Source: Dyadobacter alkalitolerans DSM 23607
Lineage (GTDB): Bacteria > Bacteroidota > Bacteroidia > Cytophagales > Spirosomataceae
Reading direction: 5' to 3'
NCBI RefSeq assembly: GCF_000428845.1
Contig: NZ_AUAS01000005.1
Coordinates: 434,001 to 498,000 of the forward strand
DNA length: 64,000 bases
A program made the position numbers and the translations under genes. The notes beneath the pieces are model-generated. The model ran no database searches, was not told the DNA's origin, and saw only the letters and a program-made list of their open reading frames with translations. This document shows, piece by piece, positions 18,329 to 27,870 of the stretch (within the stretch, counting starts at the first letter, position 1; every line of letters begins with the position of its first letter).

Positions 18329-19615
18329 CTAGGTTTTCAGCTTCTTCTTCTTAGCTGCCGGAAACAGGATATTATTAAGGATCAGCCTATAACCGGCCGA
18401 ATTTGGATGCAAGTTCAGGTCCGTAGGTTCTTCGCCTACACGGTGCTGGTAATCCTCCGGATCATGACCGCCGTAAAAAGTAAAAAAGCCTTTTCCATGC
18501 GTGCTATGAATGTAACGCGCTTCCTTAGCAGTCTTATTTTCAGCCAGAATGATGACCTCAGGCTTGATCAGGCGATTTTTAAAAGCAGTTGTCTGGCCTA
18601 AAAAGCCTTTGATAATAGTCTGGTGATTTTGTGTGAGCATGCTGGGCACCGGGTCCCATTTGGCAGAAAACTGGAACAGCGAGAAGAAATCGTTGGCCTC
18701 CGTCAGATTGCGCTCCTCAGGCTGGTTGTCAATGTCTGAAAACTCAACTTCATAAGGATAGGAAATGGTTTTGAAATCCTTGAAAGCAAATGTGTTATCA
18801 TAATTTAGCTTACTATTCGCAGTCGGATCTACGGGCGTGCCGTCGTACATCGCTTCCACGATATCCAGCCCTTCGGCGGCAAGTGTAATGTCGAAAGTAT
18901 CGGTGGCATTGCACATGGCGAACATATAGCCGCCACCCGTAACGAACTCCGAAATCCGCTTGGCCACTGCCAGTTTCATCTGTGGCACATTGCCAAACTG
19001 GTATTTATTAGCCGTTTCTTCCGCCTCACGCTTTTGCTCGCGATACCAGGGAAAATCTTTGTATTGATAAAATTTACCAAACTGGCCCGTAAAATCTTCG
19101 TGGTGCAAATGCAGCCAATCGTATTCCGGCAACTTATTGTTCAGCACTTCATCGTCATAAATCACATCATAAGGAATTTCCGCATAAGTAAGCACCAGCG
19201 TCACCGCGTCATCCCAGGGAAGCTTCGACTTGGGAGAATAAACGGCGATCCTAGGCGCTTTCTGCAACTTTACAGCGTCCATATTCACATCCGGCGCACT
19301 GATCTGGCTCAGGATCTGCCCCGCCTGCCCTTCCGAGATCACTTCAAAACTCACCCCACGAACCGTCATTTCCGACGCAAACTGCTGATTATAAGCGATC
19401 ATAAAACTGCCGCCACGGTAATTCAGCAGCCAATCCATTTCCATTTCAAAATTTTTCAGGATCCAGTAAGAGATTCCGTAAGCCTTCAAATGGTTCTTTT
19501 GGCCCTCATCCATGGGGATAAGCAGCCGGTTGGACATGCTGTTAAATGATAATGTTAAAAAAATGATAAGCGGGATAAACAAGCGTATCACTGGTTTGAT
19601 TCTTTCACGTTTCAT
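18329..19615 (-). CDS. Putative exported protein of a family often labelled asparagine synthetase B
   Basis: The start at 19615 (MKRERIKPVIRLF) is preferred over a longer frame because it puts a hydrophobic signal-like segment at residues 8-27 and leaves an intergenic region before the divergent permease. The 428-residue product begins its mature part with RLLIPMDEGQKNHLKAYG and contains LLNYRGGSF. I recall that Bacteroidota homologues carry the name asparagine synthetase B, but I see neither an N-terminal nucleophile cysteine nor an ATP-pyrophosphatase motif. The real function is unknown. Parts (RIAVYSPKSKLPWDD, then VTGGGYMFAMCNATD) look like a glutamine-amidotransferase-like fold. Confidence 0.7.
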   Translation of the reverse strand: MKRERIKPVIRLFIPLIIFLTLSFNSMSNRLLIPMDEGQKNHLKAYGISYWILKNFEMEMDWLLNYRGGSFMIAYNQQFASEMTVRGVSFEVISEGQAGQILSQISAPDVNMDAVKLQKAPRIAVYSPKSKLPWDDAVTLVLTYAEIPYDVIYDDEVLNNKLPEYDWLHLHHEDFTGQFGKFYQYKDFPWYREQKREAEETANKYQFGNVPQMKLAVAKRISEFVTGGGYMFAMCNATDTFDITLAAEGLDIVEAMYDGTPVDPTANSKLNYDNTFAFKDFKTISYPYEVEFSDIDNQPEERNLTEANDFFSLFQFSAKWDPVPSMLTQNHQTIIKGFLGQTTAFKNRLIKPEVIILAENKTAKEARYIHSTHGKGFFTFYGGHDPEDYQHRVGEEPTDLNLHPNSAGYRLILNNILFPAAKKKKLKT

Positions 19616-19697
19616 GCGCAGCTTTACAAAGTCGGATTTTATTAAATATAGAAAGAAAACGATAGAATTCACATTATGGTGCACAAGCTTTAAAACC

Positions 19698-20942
19698 ATG
19701 AACATCAGGGAAAATATTGACGAAGGCCTCCGCTCCATTCAAAGCAATCTGCTCAGAACCGTCCTCACCGCGCTGATCATTGCCATCGGAATTACATCCC
19801 TGGTTGGCATCCTGACCGCCATCGAAGGCATTCAGAATTCGGTAAACGCCAGCTTTGCAGACTTGGGCGCCAACACTTTCACCGTCAAAAACAAAGAGGA
19901 CGATGAATTTCGCAACGGTGGCCGCCGAAGCAAGCAATATCCCGCAGTAACTTACCGGCAAGCGCTAACATTTGCCAATCAATTTAAATCATCTTACACC
20001 GCAACCGCCTCGCTTTCAGCGGACATAGGCGGAGCTGTTCAGGTTAATTATCTTTCCCAAAAAACCAATCCAAACACAAGCGTCGTCGGTTCCGACGAGC
20101 AATATCTGGGCATTAATGGCTACAAAATAGACCTGGGCCGTAATCTCGATAAGAATGATATGGAAAACGCGCTGAATGTTGCAGTAATAGGCCAGGAAAT
20201 CGCCAAAAAACTCTTTCAACGCGTTGACCCGCTCAATAAGGACATTACTTTCATGGGCAGCCGTTACAAAGTTGTGGGTGTGCTGCAAAAGAAAGGCTCG
20301 CTCGGCGGACAAAACGACGCAGACCGCATTATCCTCATTCCCCTCGAAAACGGGCGCGGACTTGCCGCAAACCGAGCATTAACATACAACATTACCGCCT
20401 CCGCGCCCAACATTTCCGACGGAGATTTTATTGTAGAAGAAGCCCGCGGGATCATGCGCAGGATCCGGAACGATGCTTTGGGCAAAGAAGATTCATTCAC
20501 CATCGACCGCGCGGATGCAGTCGCCAAGGACTTTGAAGAGGTGACCGGCTATCTGCGCATCGGCGGTTTCGGCATCGGCATTATCACATTATTAGGCGCT
20601 TCCATCGCATTGATGAACATTATGCTCGTCTCCGTCACCGAACGAACCCGCGAAATCGGGATCCGCAAATCGCTCGGCGCAACGCCAGGTGTCATCCGTT
20701 TCCAATTTTTGATCGAAGCCATCGTGGTCTGCATACTGGGCGGAATTGCCGGCCTGATTCTGGGCATTATCATCGGCAACGTCATTTCCGGCCTCATCAG
20801 CTCCGATAGTACATTTGTGGTTCCCTGGATCTGGATGGCAATGGGAATTCTCGTTTGCGTAGTTGTGGGCGTTCTTTCGGGGATTTACCCGGCCATCAAA
20901 GCCTCCCGCCTCGATCCGATCGAAGCATTGCGTTATGAATAA
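19698..20942 (+). CDS. Orphan MacB/FtsX-type ABC transporter permease
   Basis: The start at 19698 (MNIRENIDEGLRSI) leaves an 82-base divergent promoter region; an upstream in-frame extension would overlap the opposite gene. The 414-residue protein has an N-terminal helix (TALIIAIGITSLVGILTA), a periplasmic MacB-PCD domain and a C-terminal FtsX domain with TERTREIGIRKSLGAT. No ATPase gene is adjacent, so it must use one encoded elsewhere. It is not part of the leftward exporter cluster. Confidence 0.9.
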   Translation: MNIRENIDEGLRSIQSNLLRTVLTALIIAIGITSLVGILTAIEGIQNSVNASFADLGANTFTVKNKEDDEFRNGGRRSKQYPAVTYRQALTFANQFKSSYTATASLSADIGGAVQVNYLSQKTNPNTSVVGSDEQYLGINGYKIDLGRNLDKNDMENALNVAVIGQEIAKKLFQRVDPLNKDITFMGSRYKVVGVLQKKGSLGGQNDADRIILIPLENGRGLAANRALTYNITASAPNISDGDFIVEEARGIMRRIRNDALGKEDSFTIDRADAVAKDFEEVTGYLRIGGFGIGIITLLGASIALMNIMLVSVTERTREIGIRKSLGATPGVIRFQFLIEAIVVCILGGIAGLILGIIIGNVISGLISSDSTFVVPWIWMAMGILVCVVVGVLSGIYPAIKASRLDPIEALRYE

Positions 20943-21004
20943 GGAAGTTAAGTTTCATGAATGTATTGCCGTTATTTTTTCCAACGATTTTTTCGGCGAT
21001 ACGC

Positions 21005-21034
21005 TTGCTTAATATATTTTTCTCCCTACTTTTG
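21005..21034 (+). promoter_or_regulatory. Bacteroidota-type promoter of tRNA-Leu
   Basis: The -7 element tacttttg (21027-21034) matches TAnnTTTG exactly. A ttg at 21005-21007 sits about 19 bases upstream in the -33 position. The mature tRNA begins at 21059. Confidence 0.65.
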
Positions 21035-21058
21035 CACTCCCAACAAGAGAAGATCAAT

Positions 21059-21142
21059 GCCCAGATGGCGGAATTGGTAGACGCGTTGGTCTCAAACACC
21101 AATGAGGTTACACTCGTGCCGGTTCGACTCCGGCTCTGGGTA
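21059..21142 (+). tRNA. tRNA-Leu (anticodon CAA)
   Basis: The acceptor arm gcccaga pairs with tctgggt, followed by discriminator A. The anticodon loop ctcaaac gives CAA, which reads UUG leucine codons. A long variable arm is present, as in leucine tRNAs. The T arm is gccgg-ttcgact-ccggc. CCA is not encoded. Total length is 84 bases. Confidence 0.95.
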
Positions 21143-21146
21143 CAAA

Positions 21147-21177
21147 AGTCGCTCAGCGTAAGCTGAGGGACTTTTTT
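21147..21177 (+). terminator. Rho-independent terminator after tRNA-Leu
   Basis: The arms agtcgctcag and ctgagggact pair with one mismatch around a six-base loop, followed by a run of T. It lies five bases after the tRNA end. Confidence 0.85.
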
Positions 21178-21240
21178 GCTTTGAGAGGCTCTAGATATGT
21201 CAATCAAACCTCCTTTTTGGATAACTTTTAGCTGTTTTTT

Positions 21241-21278
21241 GTTCGACTCCGTTTGCGGGAACTAAACCGAAGTCGAAC
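21241..21278. repeat. Strong inverted repeat in the tRNA-Leu / giant gene interval
   Basis: The arms gttcgactccgttt and aaaccgaagtcgaac pair almost perfectly around a short loop. There is no T-run on the minus strand, so it is not a standard terminator for the leftward gene. The first arm repeats part of the tRNA T-arm sequence gttcgactccg, and a related word occurs at 47586. Confidence 0.6.
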
Positions 21279-21339
21279 CCATAGTTGTTCCACAGATTAT
21301 GATGAATAGTGGTAGCTCTGAATGTTACCAGATGATGAA

Positions 21340-24300
21340 TTAAGGAAGCAATAGTTTCTTTGTAACAATTCGATTGCTTGTTTGGATGCGCACCAGCAGT
21401 AAGCCGCCATTCACATGGGACAAGTCTAAGGTTTTTAGTTTTGAAGCACCGACGATCCGCCCGGAGAGGTCAAAAACGGTCACCTGCTCTATCATATGTT
21501 CAGTTTTGATATGCGCCTGCCGCGCTTCGTCGGCCCACACGATCGGCTCATAATCATGACCTTCAAACCTGGTAACCTGAATACTTGAATGTTGGGTTTT
21601 GCCGTCGAAATCTATTTGACGAAGGCGATAGTAGTTCAATCCGGAAATTGGGTTAATATCTTGAAAATGATAATCATGTATTGCCGAGACCGTCCCATTT
21701 CCTACTACAAATCCAATATCCTGCCAACTCACTCCGTTTGAACTCCGCTCAATTTGGAAACCAGCATTATCCGTTTCCGCTGCCGTACGCCAGCTCAGCT
21801 GTATGGTTGAACCAGTTGGCCTGGCATCGAATTCTACCAGATTAACGGGTAAGGAAGAGTCATAAATTAACTTGATTGCATTGTCCGAATATTCGATTCG
21901 CCATAAGTTTCCGTCGGAAACAGAGCTGAACTGACCAGAGATCGCAGATGCCTTTAAAATTTCAATTTCATCGCCATCAACAGGACTGTAATTGACGGTT
22001 ACCTTTAATGTACCTCCCAACGTCGCGGTTCCTAACACTTCTATCTGATCATAGTCTACGCCAGCAATTCCGGCACCATTGATTTCGATGTCCATGATAC
22101 TGTTACTGAAATCCTGACTTTCGTTAAAGGTTAGCTTACCAGGAGAATAGCCGGGTGATAATGTACCGCCTGCATTTGTGAAGCCCGCTGCTGCAATTTG
22201 CCCTGTTGCCTTGAAATTTCCACCAGTATCGTTGCTGAAATTCCCGGATCCATGCCCGTTAAGCAGCGTTCCTACTGCCTTCACCCCGCCTATGTTGATG
22301 GTGCCTGCATTGGCGAAGGTCTTATCCTCTACGAAAATGCCCTCGGCAGCATTGTCCACTCTGATATTTCCACCAGCGTTGTTCGCAAAAGCTGCCTGAT
22401 TCCATATTCCGTATGTCCCAACATCATCATTTGTTCCGATGGCAATATTTGCTTCATTGGTAAAATTGCCGTTGAAATTGCGAAGCCCAGCCACCGTTGT
22501 GCGGTCTATCTGAATGTTGCCTTCTTCAATGTTCAAGAAAGCCGCTTCATTGAAAATCCCATGAACGCCGATGCCTTCGGAAGCACCAATTGTGATTCTG
22601 GCTTTATTGGTAAAAATGCCGCTGGATTCGTATAAACCTGTATCCGAGCTGCGATCAATTCGGATATGGCCGGCATTGCTATTAAATGTCGCACGGTTTA
22701 CCAGCCCGTAGCGGCCAACAGCCGTTGCAGCGCCAATGATAATATCGGCTTCATTGGTAAATATCCCTGCTGCATTGGATAAAGCAATGTCCGTAGCGTT
22801 ATCAATCCGGATATGCCCACCAGCATTATTATTGAAAATGGAATTTGTTTCCAGACCCGTGGCCCCCACCGAAGTCAATGCACCGATCGTGACATGGCCC
22901 GCATTCGAAAAAGTGCCGTCGTTTCGTAGCGCCATACGAAAGGTGCGGTCAATGCCGACGGTTCCGCCAGCCAGATTCTGAAAAGTTGCCTGGTTGATAA
23001 AACCGGAAGGCCCTACGGCATGATTTGCTCCAATGGACAAGGTCCCGGCATTTTCGAAGGTTCCCTTCACGTGCGTCAGTCCCACAACAGTGGAGCGATC
23101 GATGTTGATATGGCCGTCGGCTTTGTTTCGGATGATCCCCTGATTTTCCATCCCGGATGTGCCAACGCCTGCTGCGGCTCCAATACTGATATCGGCATTA
23201 TTAATAAGCGTATTTAAAATGTAAAGCGCACAAACTTCTGAATTAGAAATTTGTATTTCCCCGCGTAAACCGCCTGTTCCCAGGTTATTGTTCACTGTTC
23301 CAGTGATGTACAGGCCATAGTTACCGACATTTGCCAGGGACCCTATCTGCAAACGCCCTGCATTGTTTAAAAATCCCTTGACCTCAATGGAGGCGGCACT
23401 ACTGCGGTCAGCAGTGAGAAAAGCCCCCGAGTTGTTATTTAAAGTGGCATTTGCGTCGACAAAAATACTGGTCATACCGCTTGTCCCGTTCATACCCAGG
23501 CGTATTTCTCCCGAATTATTAAAAACACCGTTAATATGGTTCAAACCCGATCCGCCATAAGCCTTCGCCCTGTCAATATAGATCTTTCCACTCGTCGTGT
23601 TAGTAAAGTCCGTTTTTGTCCATATCCCGTTTGTCCCGGTGTTCCCTGTCCGGCCCAAGACAATGGTTCCCTCATTCGTGAAGCTTCCGGAAAGGTGGTG
23701 GATTCCCGCTGCCTGTGCATGATCAATATGGATCTCTGCATTGGTTTTGTTGTTAAAAACAGCATGATTTTCAATCCCCGTATTCCCGCCTGAAGCTACT
23801 TCGCCCATTATTATTTTGCCGTTATTATTGAGAGTTCCGGCAGCATTGAATAGCCCGAACTTACCTGCCCGGTCAATATAAATGCTGCCACTGGCATTGT
23901 TGGCTAAGTTTCCCCAGTTTGCGATTCCATTGTCTCCCGCACCTGTTGTGCCGCCGATGAAGATGAGGGCCTCGTTAATAAAATTGCCTGAGGCGTTGTA
24001 AAATCCATTGCCAGTTGATCGCTGTATTTTAATCTCTCCATTGCCGGAGTTATTAAAACTGGCAAGATTTTCGATTCCTGTTACACCGACACTGAAATTG
24101 TCGCCAATGGTGATGGCCGCTGAATTATCAAAGCTTGCACTGATAGATTTCGATGGATCAGCATTATTCTTAATTGCTCGAAGCGACGAACGGTCAATTT
24201 TGATGTGACCGTTACCTTGGTTAGTGAAGGTTGCGTCGTTCCATATTCCGTGGTTACCCACATTTCCAAGGCTGCCTATCGTAATGTTAGCAGCATTGGT

Positions 24301-26391
24301 AAAAACTCCGGCTGCGTTGAAGATACCGGTGTCTTCGGAGCGGTCCACATTGATATTTCCTCCTGCGTTATTGTTCAGGGTTCCCTGATTAACGATACCA
24401 AAGATCCCTGCGCTGCTTTGCCAGCCAATAAGAAGTGTTCCGCTGTTCGTTACAGTTCCAAGGTTGTTCAACGCGGCAGTAAAATTCGATGGTTCCGCGC
24501 CCGACGCAAGCGACTCATAGGCCAGGCTTCCATAAAGAGTCAGGTTTGCCTGATCTTCAATGGTTAATGCAGCATTCTCATCCACTTTCACCGCCAGAGC
24601 GACAGCTGTTGTACCCGCATCGATGACTGGCAAATTGGGAACATTTGGTATTACCACACCATTAGAGGCCGTGGGAATGCTTTTGTCCCGCCAATTCTGA
24701 GCATTTGCCCACTCCGATGAAACTGCCCCGGTCCAAACATCCGTTTCATCTACAACAACATCCAACCGTAACTTAACAGGGTTCTGCGCATAGGACACCT
24801 CACAACTAGTGCTGATCTTGGACCGAACTTTGATGTTATAATCACCATCCGGAAGACCCGTAAAATTGGGTTCGGCAGACCACGAAGTTCCGTCATTCAC
24901 ACTAAATTCAAGCTCACCACTGCCTTCTGTATGGATGGTAATACTGCCCGTGGGCACTGCTTCGGTCGGCTGAACGACTGTCGGCTCAGTAATAATTACT
25001 TTAATAATCCCTTCGGGGACTGTCAGTTGCCATGGGACAATGCGTGTACATTCGTAAACCGATCCGATTTTGATATACAATGTATGAATGCCTGCCGCAA
25101 TCAATTCAGCGGGCTCAAAAGCATTTGATCCTGCATGATAAGTCCCCGCAGAAACAGTCGCCTCGGCATCTGAGAAAATTCCTTCCACATTAAAGCCTTC
25201 CGCGCTTCCCAAAGTCAACACGTTCACTGCACCTCCACAAGCCGGAATTGTTTTGCTGGTAATGATTATCCCGTTATTTGCGATTGCCCCGATTGTCTGA
25301 CTATTCGCCGAAAATGTCAGAATACCCGTGTTTTGCAAGCTTGTTGTGAGTGGATGAGCCCTTTGCGACTGTATGTAAAGCAGTCCGGCATTCCTGAAAG
25401 TTCGGTTGTTATCCAGAGCCGAAAAAACGGAAAGCTCCGCGCAGGAGAGATTAAAGAAATCTCCCTGGTTTCTAATTGCTGTTTCGAGCGAGCGGCCAGG
25501 GTCGCTGGTGCCGACAACGACCTTGCCTTTGTTTGTGAAGTCGCCTGAAGGTGGTTGAAATATTCCGGTAATAGCGCGGTCAATGATGAGAACACCACCT
25601 GCCTCATTGATAAAATCTGCCGTATTTTCAATTCCAGAGTCGCCTACCTTTTCCAGCGCGCCAATATTGATCTTTCCTTCATTGGTAAATGATCCGCGCA
25701 ACTTCGTCTCTGTGTTCTCATAATTTACAATTCCTCTCAGGCGGCTGCGGTTGATCTCAATGTTCCCGGTTGGTTGGTTGTTGAAAAGATGTTCATTCCA
25801 AATGCCGTGAAAGCCAACAGCTGATTCCACTCCAATGAAAATATCAGCTTCATTGTTGAAAGTGCCAGTTGCAGTGTTATAGATCCCCGTATCATTAATC
25901 GCGTCAATGTGGATTCGGGCGCCCGGCTTGTTGTCGAACGCCCCCTGATTTACAATGGCATACTGAGGAATTGGAAAGAGCACTGTGCCCAATTTAATGC
26001 CTCCTGCATTGACAACATGACCCAAATTGTTCATTGCTGCCCTGAATGTGAAGGTTGTCGTAAATTCATTGGAACCACTGACGATCAAAATTGCGGCTGC
26101 ACCAATTGTCAAGGTGGAATTGGGTTGTACAAGTACAGATTTTGCACGCATGACAACATTCCCATCAATTGCTGGCGCAGTTCCCGCAGCGGTTATGATG
26201 ACATCAGCACTGGCGTCAGGCACGCCGTTCGACCAGTTCTGCGCATTGCCCCAGTCCGCGCTAACGCTTCCGTTCCAGGTCGTTTGGGCAAAAACACTGC
26301 TCACTGCTAGCAGCAGCATCGGCAAAAGCACAAGAAACCGTCGCAATGCAGCCCTCTGACCGATTGCAAATGCAAGTATAATTTGTTTCAT
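21340..26391 (-). CDS. Giant secreted repeat protein with type IX secretion C-terminal domain
   Basis: A 1683-residue protein with an N-terminal signal peptide (residues about 15-36, ending in SSVFAQ). The motif TTWNGSVSADWGNAQNW begins the mature part and recurs near residue 555. Two blocks of roughly 50-residue repeats follow, of the form GIxNxAxFxNxxxGxIxIDRSxxxGIxN, then GxFxNExxIxIGxxxxVGxx. About three are in the first block and about fourteen in the second. This pattern predicts a long beta-solenoid. A linker between the blocks contains a segment like SprB repeats (LPDGDYNIKVRS). After the repeats are a short autotransporter-like LSPGYSPGKL segment, a fibronectin-like region (VEFDARPTGSTIQLSWRT) and a C-terminal type IX sorting domain ending KKLLLP. 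It is probably a surface or released adhesin; the ligand is unknown. Confidence 0.88.
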   Translation of the reverse strand: MKQIILAFAIGQRAALRRFLVLLPMLLLAVSSVFAQTTWNGSVSADWGNAQNWSNGVPDASADVIITAAGTAPAIDGNVVMRAKSVLVQPNSTLTIGAAAILIVSGSNEFTTTFTFRAAMNNLGHVVNAGGIKLGTVLFPIPQYAIVNQGAFDNKPGARIHIDAINDTGIYNTATGTFNNEADIFIGVESAVGFHGIWNEHLFNNQPTGNIEINRSRLRGIVNYENTETKLRGSFTNEGKINIGALEKVGDSGIENTADFINEAGGVLIIDRAITGIFQPPSGDFTNKGKVVVGTSDPGRSLETAIRNQGDFFNLSCAELSVFSALDNNRTFRNAGLLYIQSQRAHPLTTSLQNTGILTFSANSQTIGAIANNGIIITSKTIPACGGAVNVLTLGSAEGFNVEGIFSDAEATVSAGTYHAGSNAFEPAELIAAGIHTLYIKIGSVYECTRIVPWQLTVPEGIIKVIITEPTVVQPTEAVPTGSITIHTEGSGELEFSVNDGTSWSAEPNFTGLPDGDYNIKVRSKISTSCEVSYAQNPVKLRLDVVVDETDVWTGAVSSEWANAQNWRDKSIPTASNGVVIPNVPNLPVIDAGTTAVALAVKVDENAALTIEDQANLTLYGSLAYESLASGAEPSNFTAALNNLGTVTNSGTLLIGWQSSAGIFGIVNQGTLNNNAGGNINVDRSEDTGIFNAAGVFTNAANITIGSLGNVGNHGIWNDATFTNQGNGHIKIDRSSLRAIKNNADPSKSISASFDNSAAITIGDNFSVGVTGIENLASFNNSGNGEIKIQRSTGNGFYNASGNFINEALIFIGGTTGAGDNGIANWGNLANNASGSIYIDRAGKFGLFNAAGTLNNNGKIIMGEVASGGNTGIENHAVFNNKTNAEIHIDHAQAAGIHHLSGSFTNEGTIVLGRTGNTGTNGIWTKTDFTNTTSGKIYIDRAKAYGGSGLNHINGVFNNSGEIRLGMNGTSGMTSIFVDANATLNNNSGAFLTADRSSAASIEVKGFLNNAGRLQIGSLANVGNYGLYITGTVNNNLGTGGLRGEIQISNSEVCALYILNTLINNADISIGAAAGVGTSGMENQGIIRNKADGHINIDRSTVVGLTHVKGTFENAGTLSIGANHAVGPSGFINQATFQNLAGGTVGIDRTFRMALRNDGTFSNAGHVTIGALTSVGATGLETNSIFNNNAGGHIRIDNATDIALSNAAGIFTNEADIIIGAATAVGRYGLVNRATFNSNAGHIRIDRSSDTGLYESSGIFTNKARITIGASEGIGVHGIFNEAAFLNIEEGNIQIDRTTVAGLRNFNGNFTNEANIAIGTNDDVGTYGIWNQAAFANNAGGNIRVDNAAEGIFVEDKTFANAGTINIGGVKAVGTLLNGHGSGNFSNDTGGNFKATGQIAAAGFTNAGGTLSPGYSPGKLTFNESQDFSNSIMDIEINGAGIAGVDYDQIEVLGTATLGGTLKVTVNYSPVDGDEIEILKASAISGQFSSVSDGNLWRIEYSDNAIKLIYDSSLPVNLVEFDARPTGSTIQLSWRTAAETDNAGFQIERSSNGVSWQDIGFVVGNGTVSAIHDYHFQDINPISGLNYYRLRQIDFDGKTQHSSIQVTRFEGHDYEPIVWADEARQAHIKTEHMIEQVTVFDLSGRIVGASKLKTLDLSHVNGGLLLVRIQTSNRIVTKKLLLP

Positions 26392-26406
26392 TCCTTTTGA
26401 TTTTTT

Positions 26407-26676
26407 TTATTCCGTCGCATACTGCGACACATCTTCCACTCTGAATTTATTGAGCTCAACAATTTGAGCCTGAGGCCGCATTAGCGGTGGAATGGACAGC
26501 ATGACCTGCTCCTTATTATCAAAATCGTAGATAAACCACATTTTGTGCACGCCATCTTTGCATCCCCAGTGCGCTTGGGAAATGATATGAGAACCGGAGG
26601 CTAAAAAGACATTGATAACATGCATGCAGTCTGAAACTTTTTCAGAATGAGGAATCTCAACCAGGTAAGTAGGCAT
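26407..26676 (-). CDS. Small protein of unknown function
   Basis: An 89-residue protein with no signal peptide or membrane segment. It starts 46 bases after the stop of the flavoprotein gene and ends 15 bases before the start of the giant repeat gene, all on the minus strand. Alternating hydrophobic residues suggest a small alpha/beta fold (MPTYLVEIPHSEKVSDC, then HKMWFIYDFDNKEQV). I do not recognise the family. It has two histidines and two cysteines in the middle region (SHIISQAHWGCKDG), which could bind a metal or be incidental. Confidence 0.7.
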   Translation of the reverse strand: MPTYLVEIPHSEKVSDCMHVINVFLASGSHIISQAHWGCKDGVHKMWFIYDFDNKEQVMLSIPPLMRPQAQIVELNKFRVEDVSQYATE

Positions 26677-26722
26677 AATTTTGAAGGTTAAAGTTTATGA
26701 TGAATCCGTTTTTTGCAAACGC

Positions 26723-27865
26723 TTATATGCCGAACCAGCGGCTTACGCGACTGGAACCGAACTGTTCCTTGTCGATCACCAGCGCATCGGAAGCTTTGGT
26801 ATAACTGCCGAAAGGAGCCGGACCGGAGAAAAAATCTACGCTAACCTGCCCTACCCGGCCGTCACCGAATTCGATGTAGCAAATGCCATTGCCCTTGTAG
26901 GCTTCCGGCTGCTGGCTTTGCTCAAAATCCGCAATAATGGATGCGGCGGCTACTTTGGCAGCTCCTTCTGCAAACACGCCGGCTTTGGGAGTTCCTACAC
27001 TATTTACATCGCCGATGGCATAAACACCGGGATATTTTGTTTTCAGATTGGTTTTTGAAACCGGAATCCAGCCCTTCTCGGGCATGCCGCTTTCTTCGAC
27101 AACCTTCGCTACGCGATGTTTTGGAATGCCCAGAAACAAATCGAAAGGCATTTCTTCACCATCGTCAAGCGTGGCTATCTTTTTTGACGCGTCAATGGAT
27201 TTGACCACGTGTTTTGGGATAAAACGGATTTCCCGCTCTGCAAAAGCGTCCATCAGCGCCAGTGATGTGTCAGGCGAAGGCGGGATCGGCAGCCCGAATG
27301 GCATTACAATGCTGATGGTGCAATCCTTGCGGATGCCACGTTTGAGCAGGTAATCATGCATCAGCAGTGCAGCTTCGCTCGGTGCTGGCGGACATTTGAA
27401 CGGAGCCGAGCATACGCCGACGATCACATTGCCTTTTGAAAAACGTGGGAGCACTTCCCTTAATCTCTCAGCGCCAGCGAACGAGTAGAACTCATTTCCA
27501 CCTTCTGCAAGGCCGGGAGTCGCAGCAACGTCGTAGTCTGCACCGAGCGCAATCACCAGAATATCTGCTTCATAAGCATTGCCGCTTTCTGTCACAGCTA
27601 TCTTAGTAACAGGATCAATGGAAGTAATCGTGTCGCGGACAAAGTTGACACCCGGTTTTACGATGTTTTTGTAGTAAACCCTAACTTGCTCAGCCGTTTT
27701 ATGGCCAAACATGACATCAAACTTGGAAAAGCCGAAAAAGAACGAATCGCTTTTATCGATCAGCGTCAGGTCCAGCTTATCTCCTAATTTTTCAGAAAGG
27801 ATGGTCGTAAGTTCCAGTCCGCCAAAACCGGCCCCCAGCACGACTACACGTAGTTTCGCAGCCAT
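26723..27865 (-). CDS. FAD-dependent oxidoreductase related to sulfide:quinone oxidoreductase
   Basis: A 380-residue flavoprotein. The N-terminal dinucleotide fold is VVVLGAGFGGLE, and the second one begins near residue 145 (VGVCSAPFKCPPAPSEAALL). The cysteines in that segment resemble those of the SQR/flavocytochrome c class. The late motif YAIGDVNSVGTPKAGVFAEG binds FAD. The likely reaction is electron transfer from sulfide or a related thiol donor to quinone. I cannot see all three cysteines of classical SQR in their usual places, so the substrate is uncertain. It lies 5 bases after the peroxiredoxin gene. Confidence 0.85.
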   Translation of the reverse strand: MAAKLRVVVLGAGFGGLELTTILSEKLGDKLDLTLIDKSDSFFFGFSKFDVMFGHKTAEQVRVYYKNIVKPGVNFVRDTITSIDPVTKIAVTESGNAYEADILVIALGADYDVAATPGLAEGGNEFYSFAGAERLREVLPRFSKGNVIVGVCSAPFKCPPAPSEAALLMHDYLLKRGIRKDCTISIVMPFGLPIPPSPDTSLALMDAFAEREIRFIPKHVVKSIDASKKIATLDDGEEMPFDLFLGIPKHRVAKVVEESGMPEKGWIPVSKTNLKTKYPGVYAIGDVNSVGTPKAGVFAEGAAKVAAASIIADFEQSQQPEAYKGNGICYIEFGDGRVGQVSVDFFSGPAPFGSYTKASDALVIDKEQFGSSRVSRWFGI

Positions 27866-27870
27866 GTCGC

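Noticed and set aside
21241..21278. Second tRNA gene beside tRNA-Leu
   Set aside because: Only an 11-base T-arm word is shared; no acceptor, D or anticodon arm is present.
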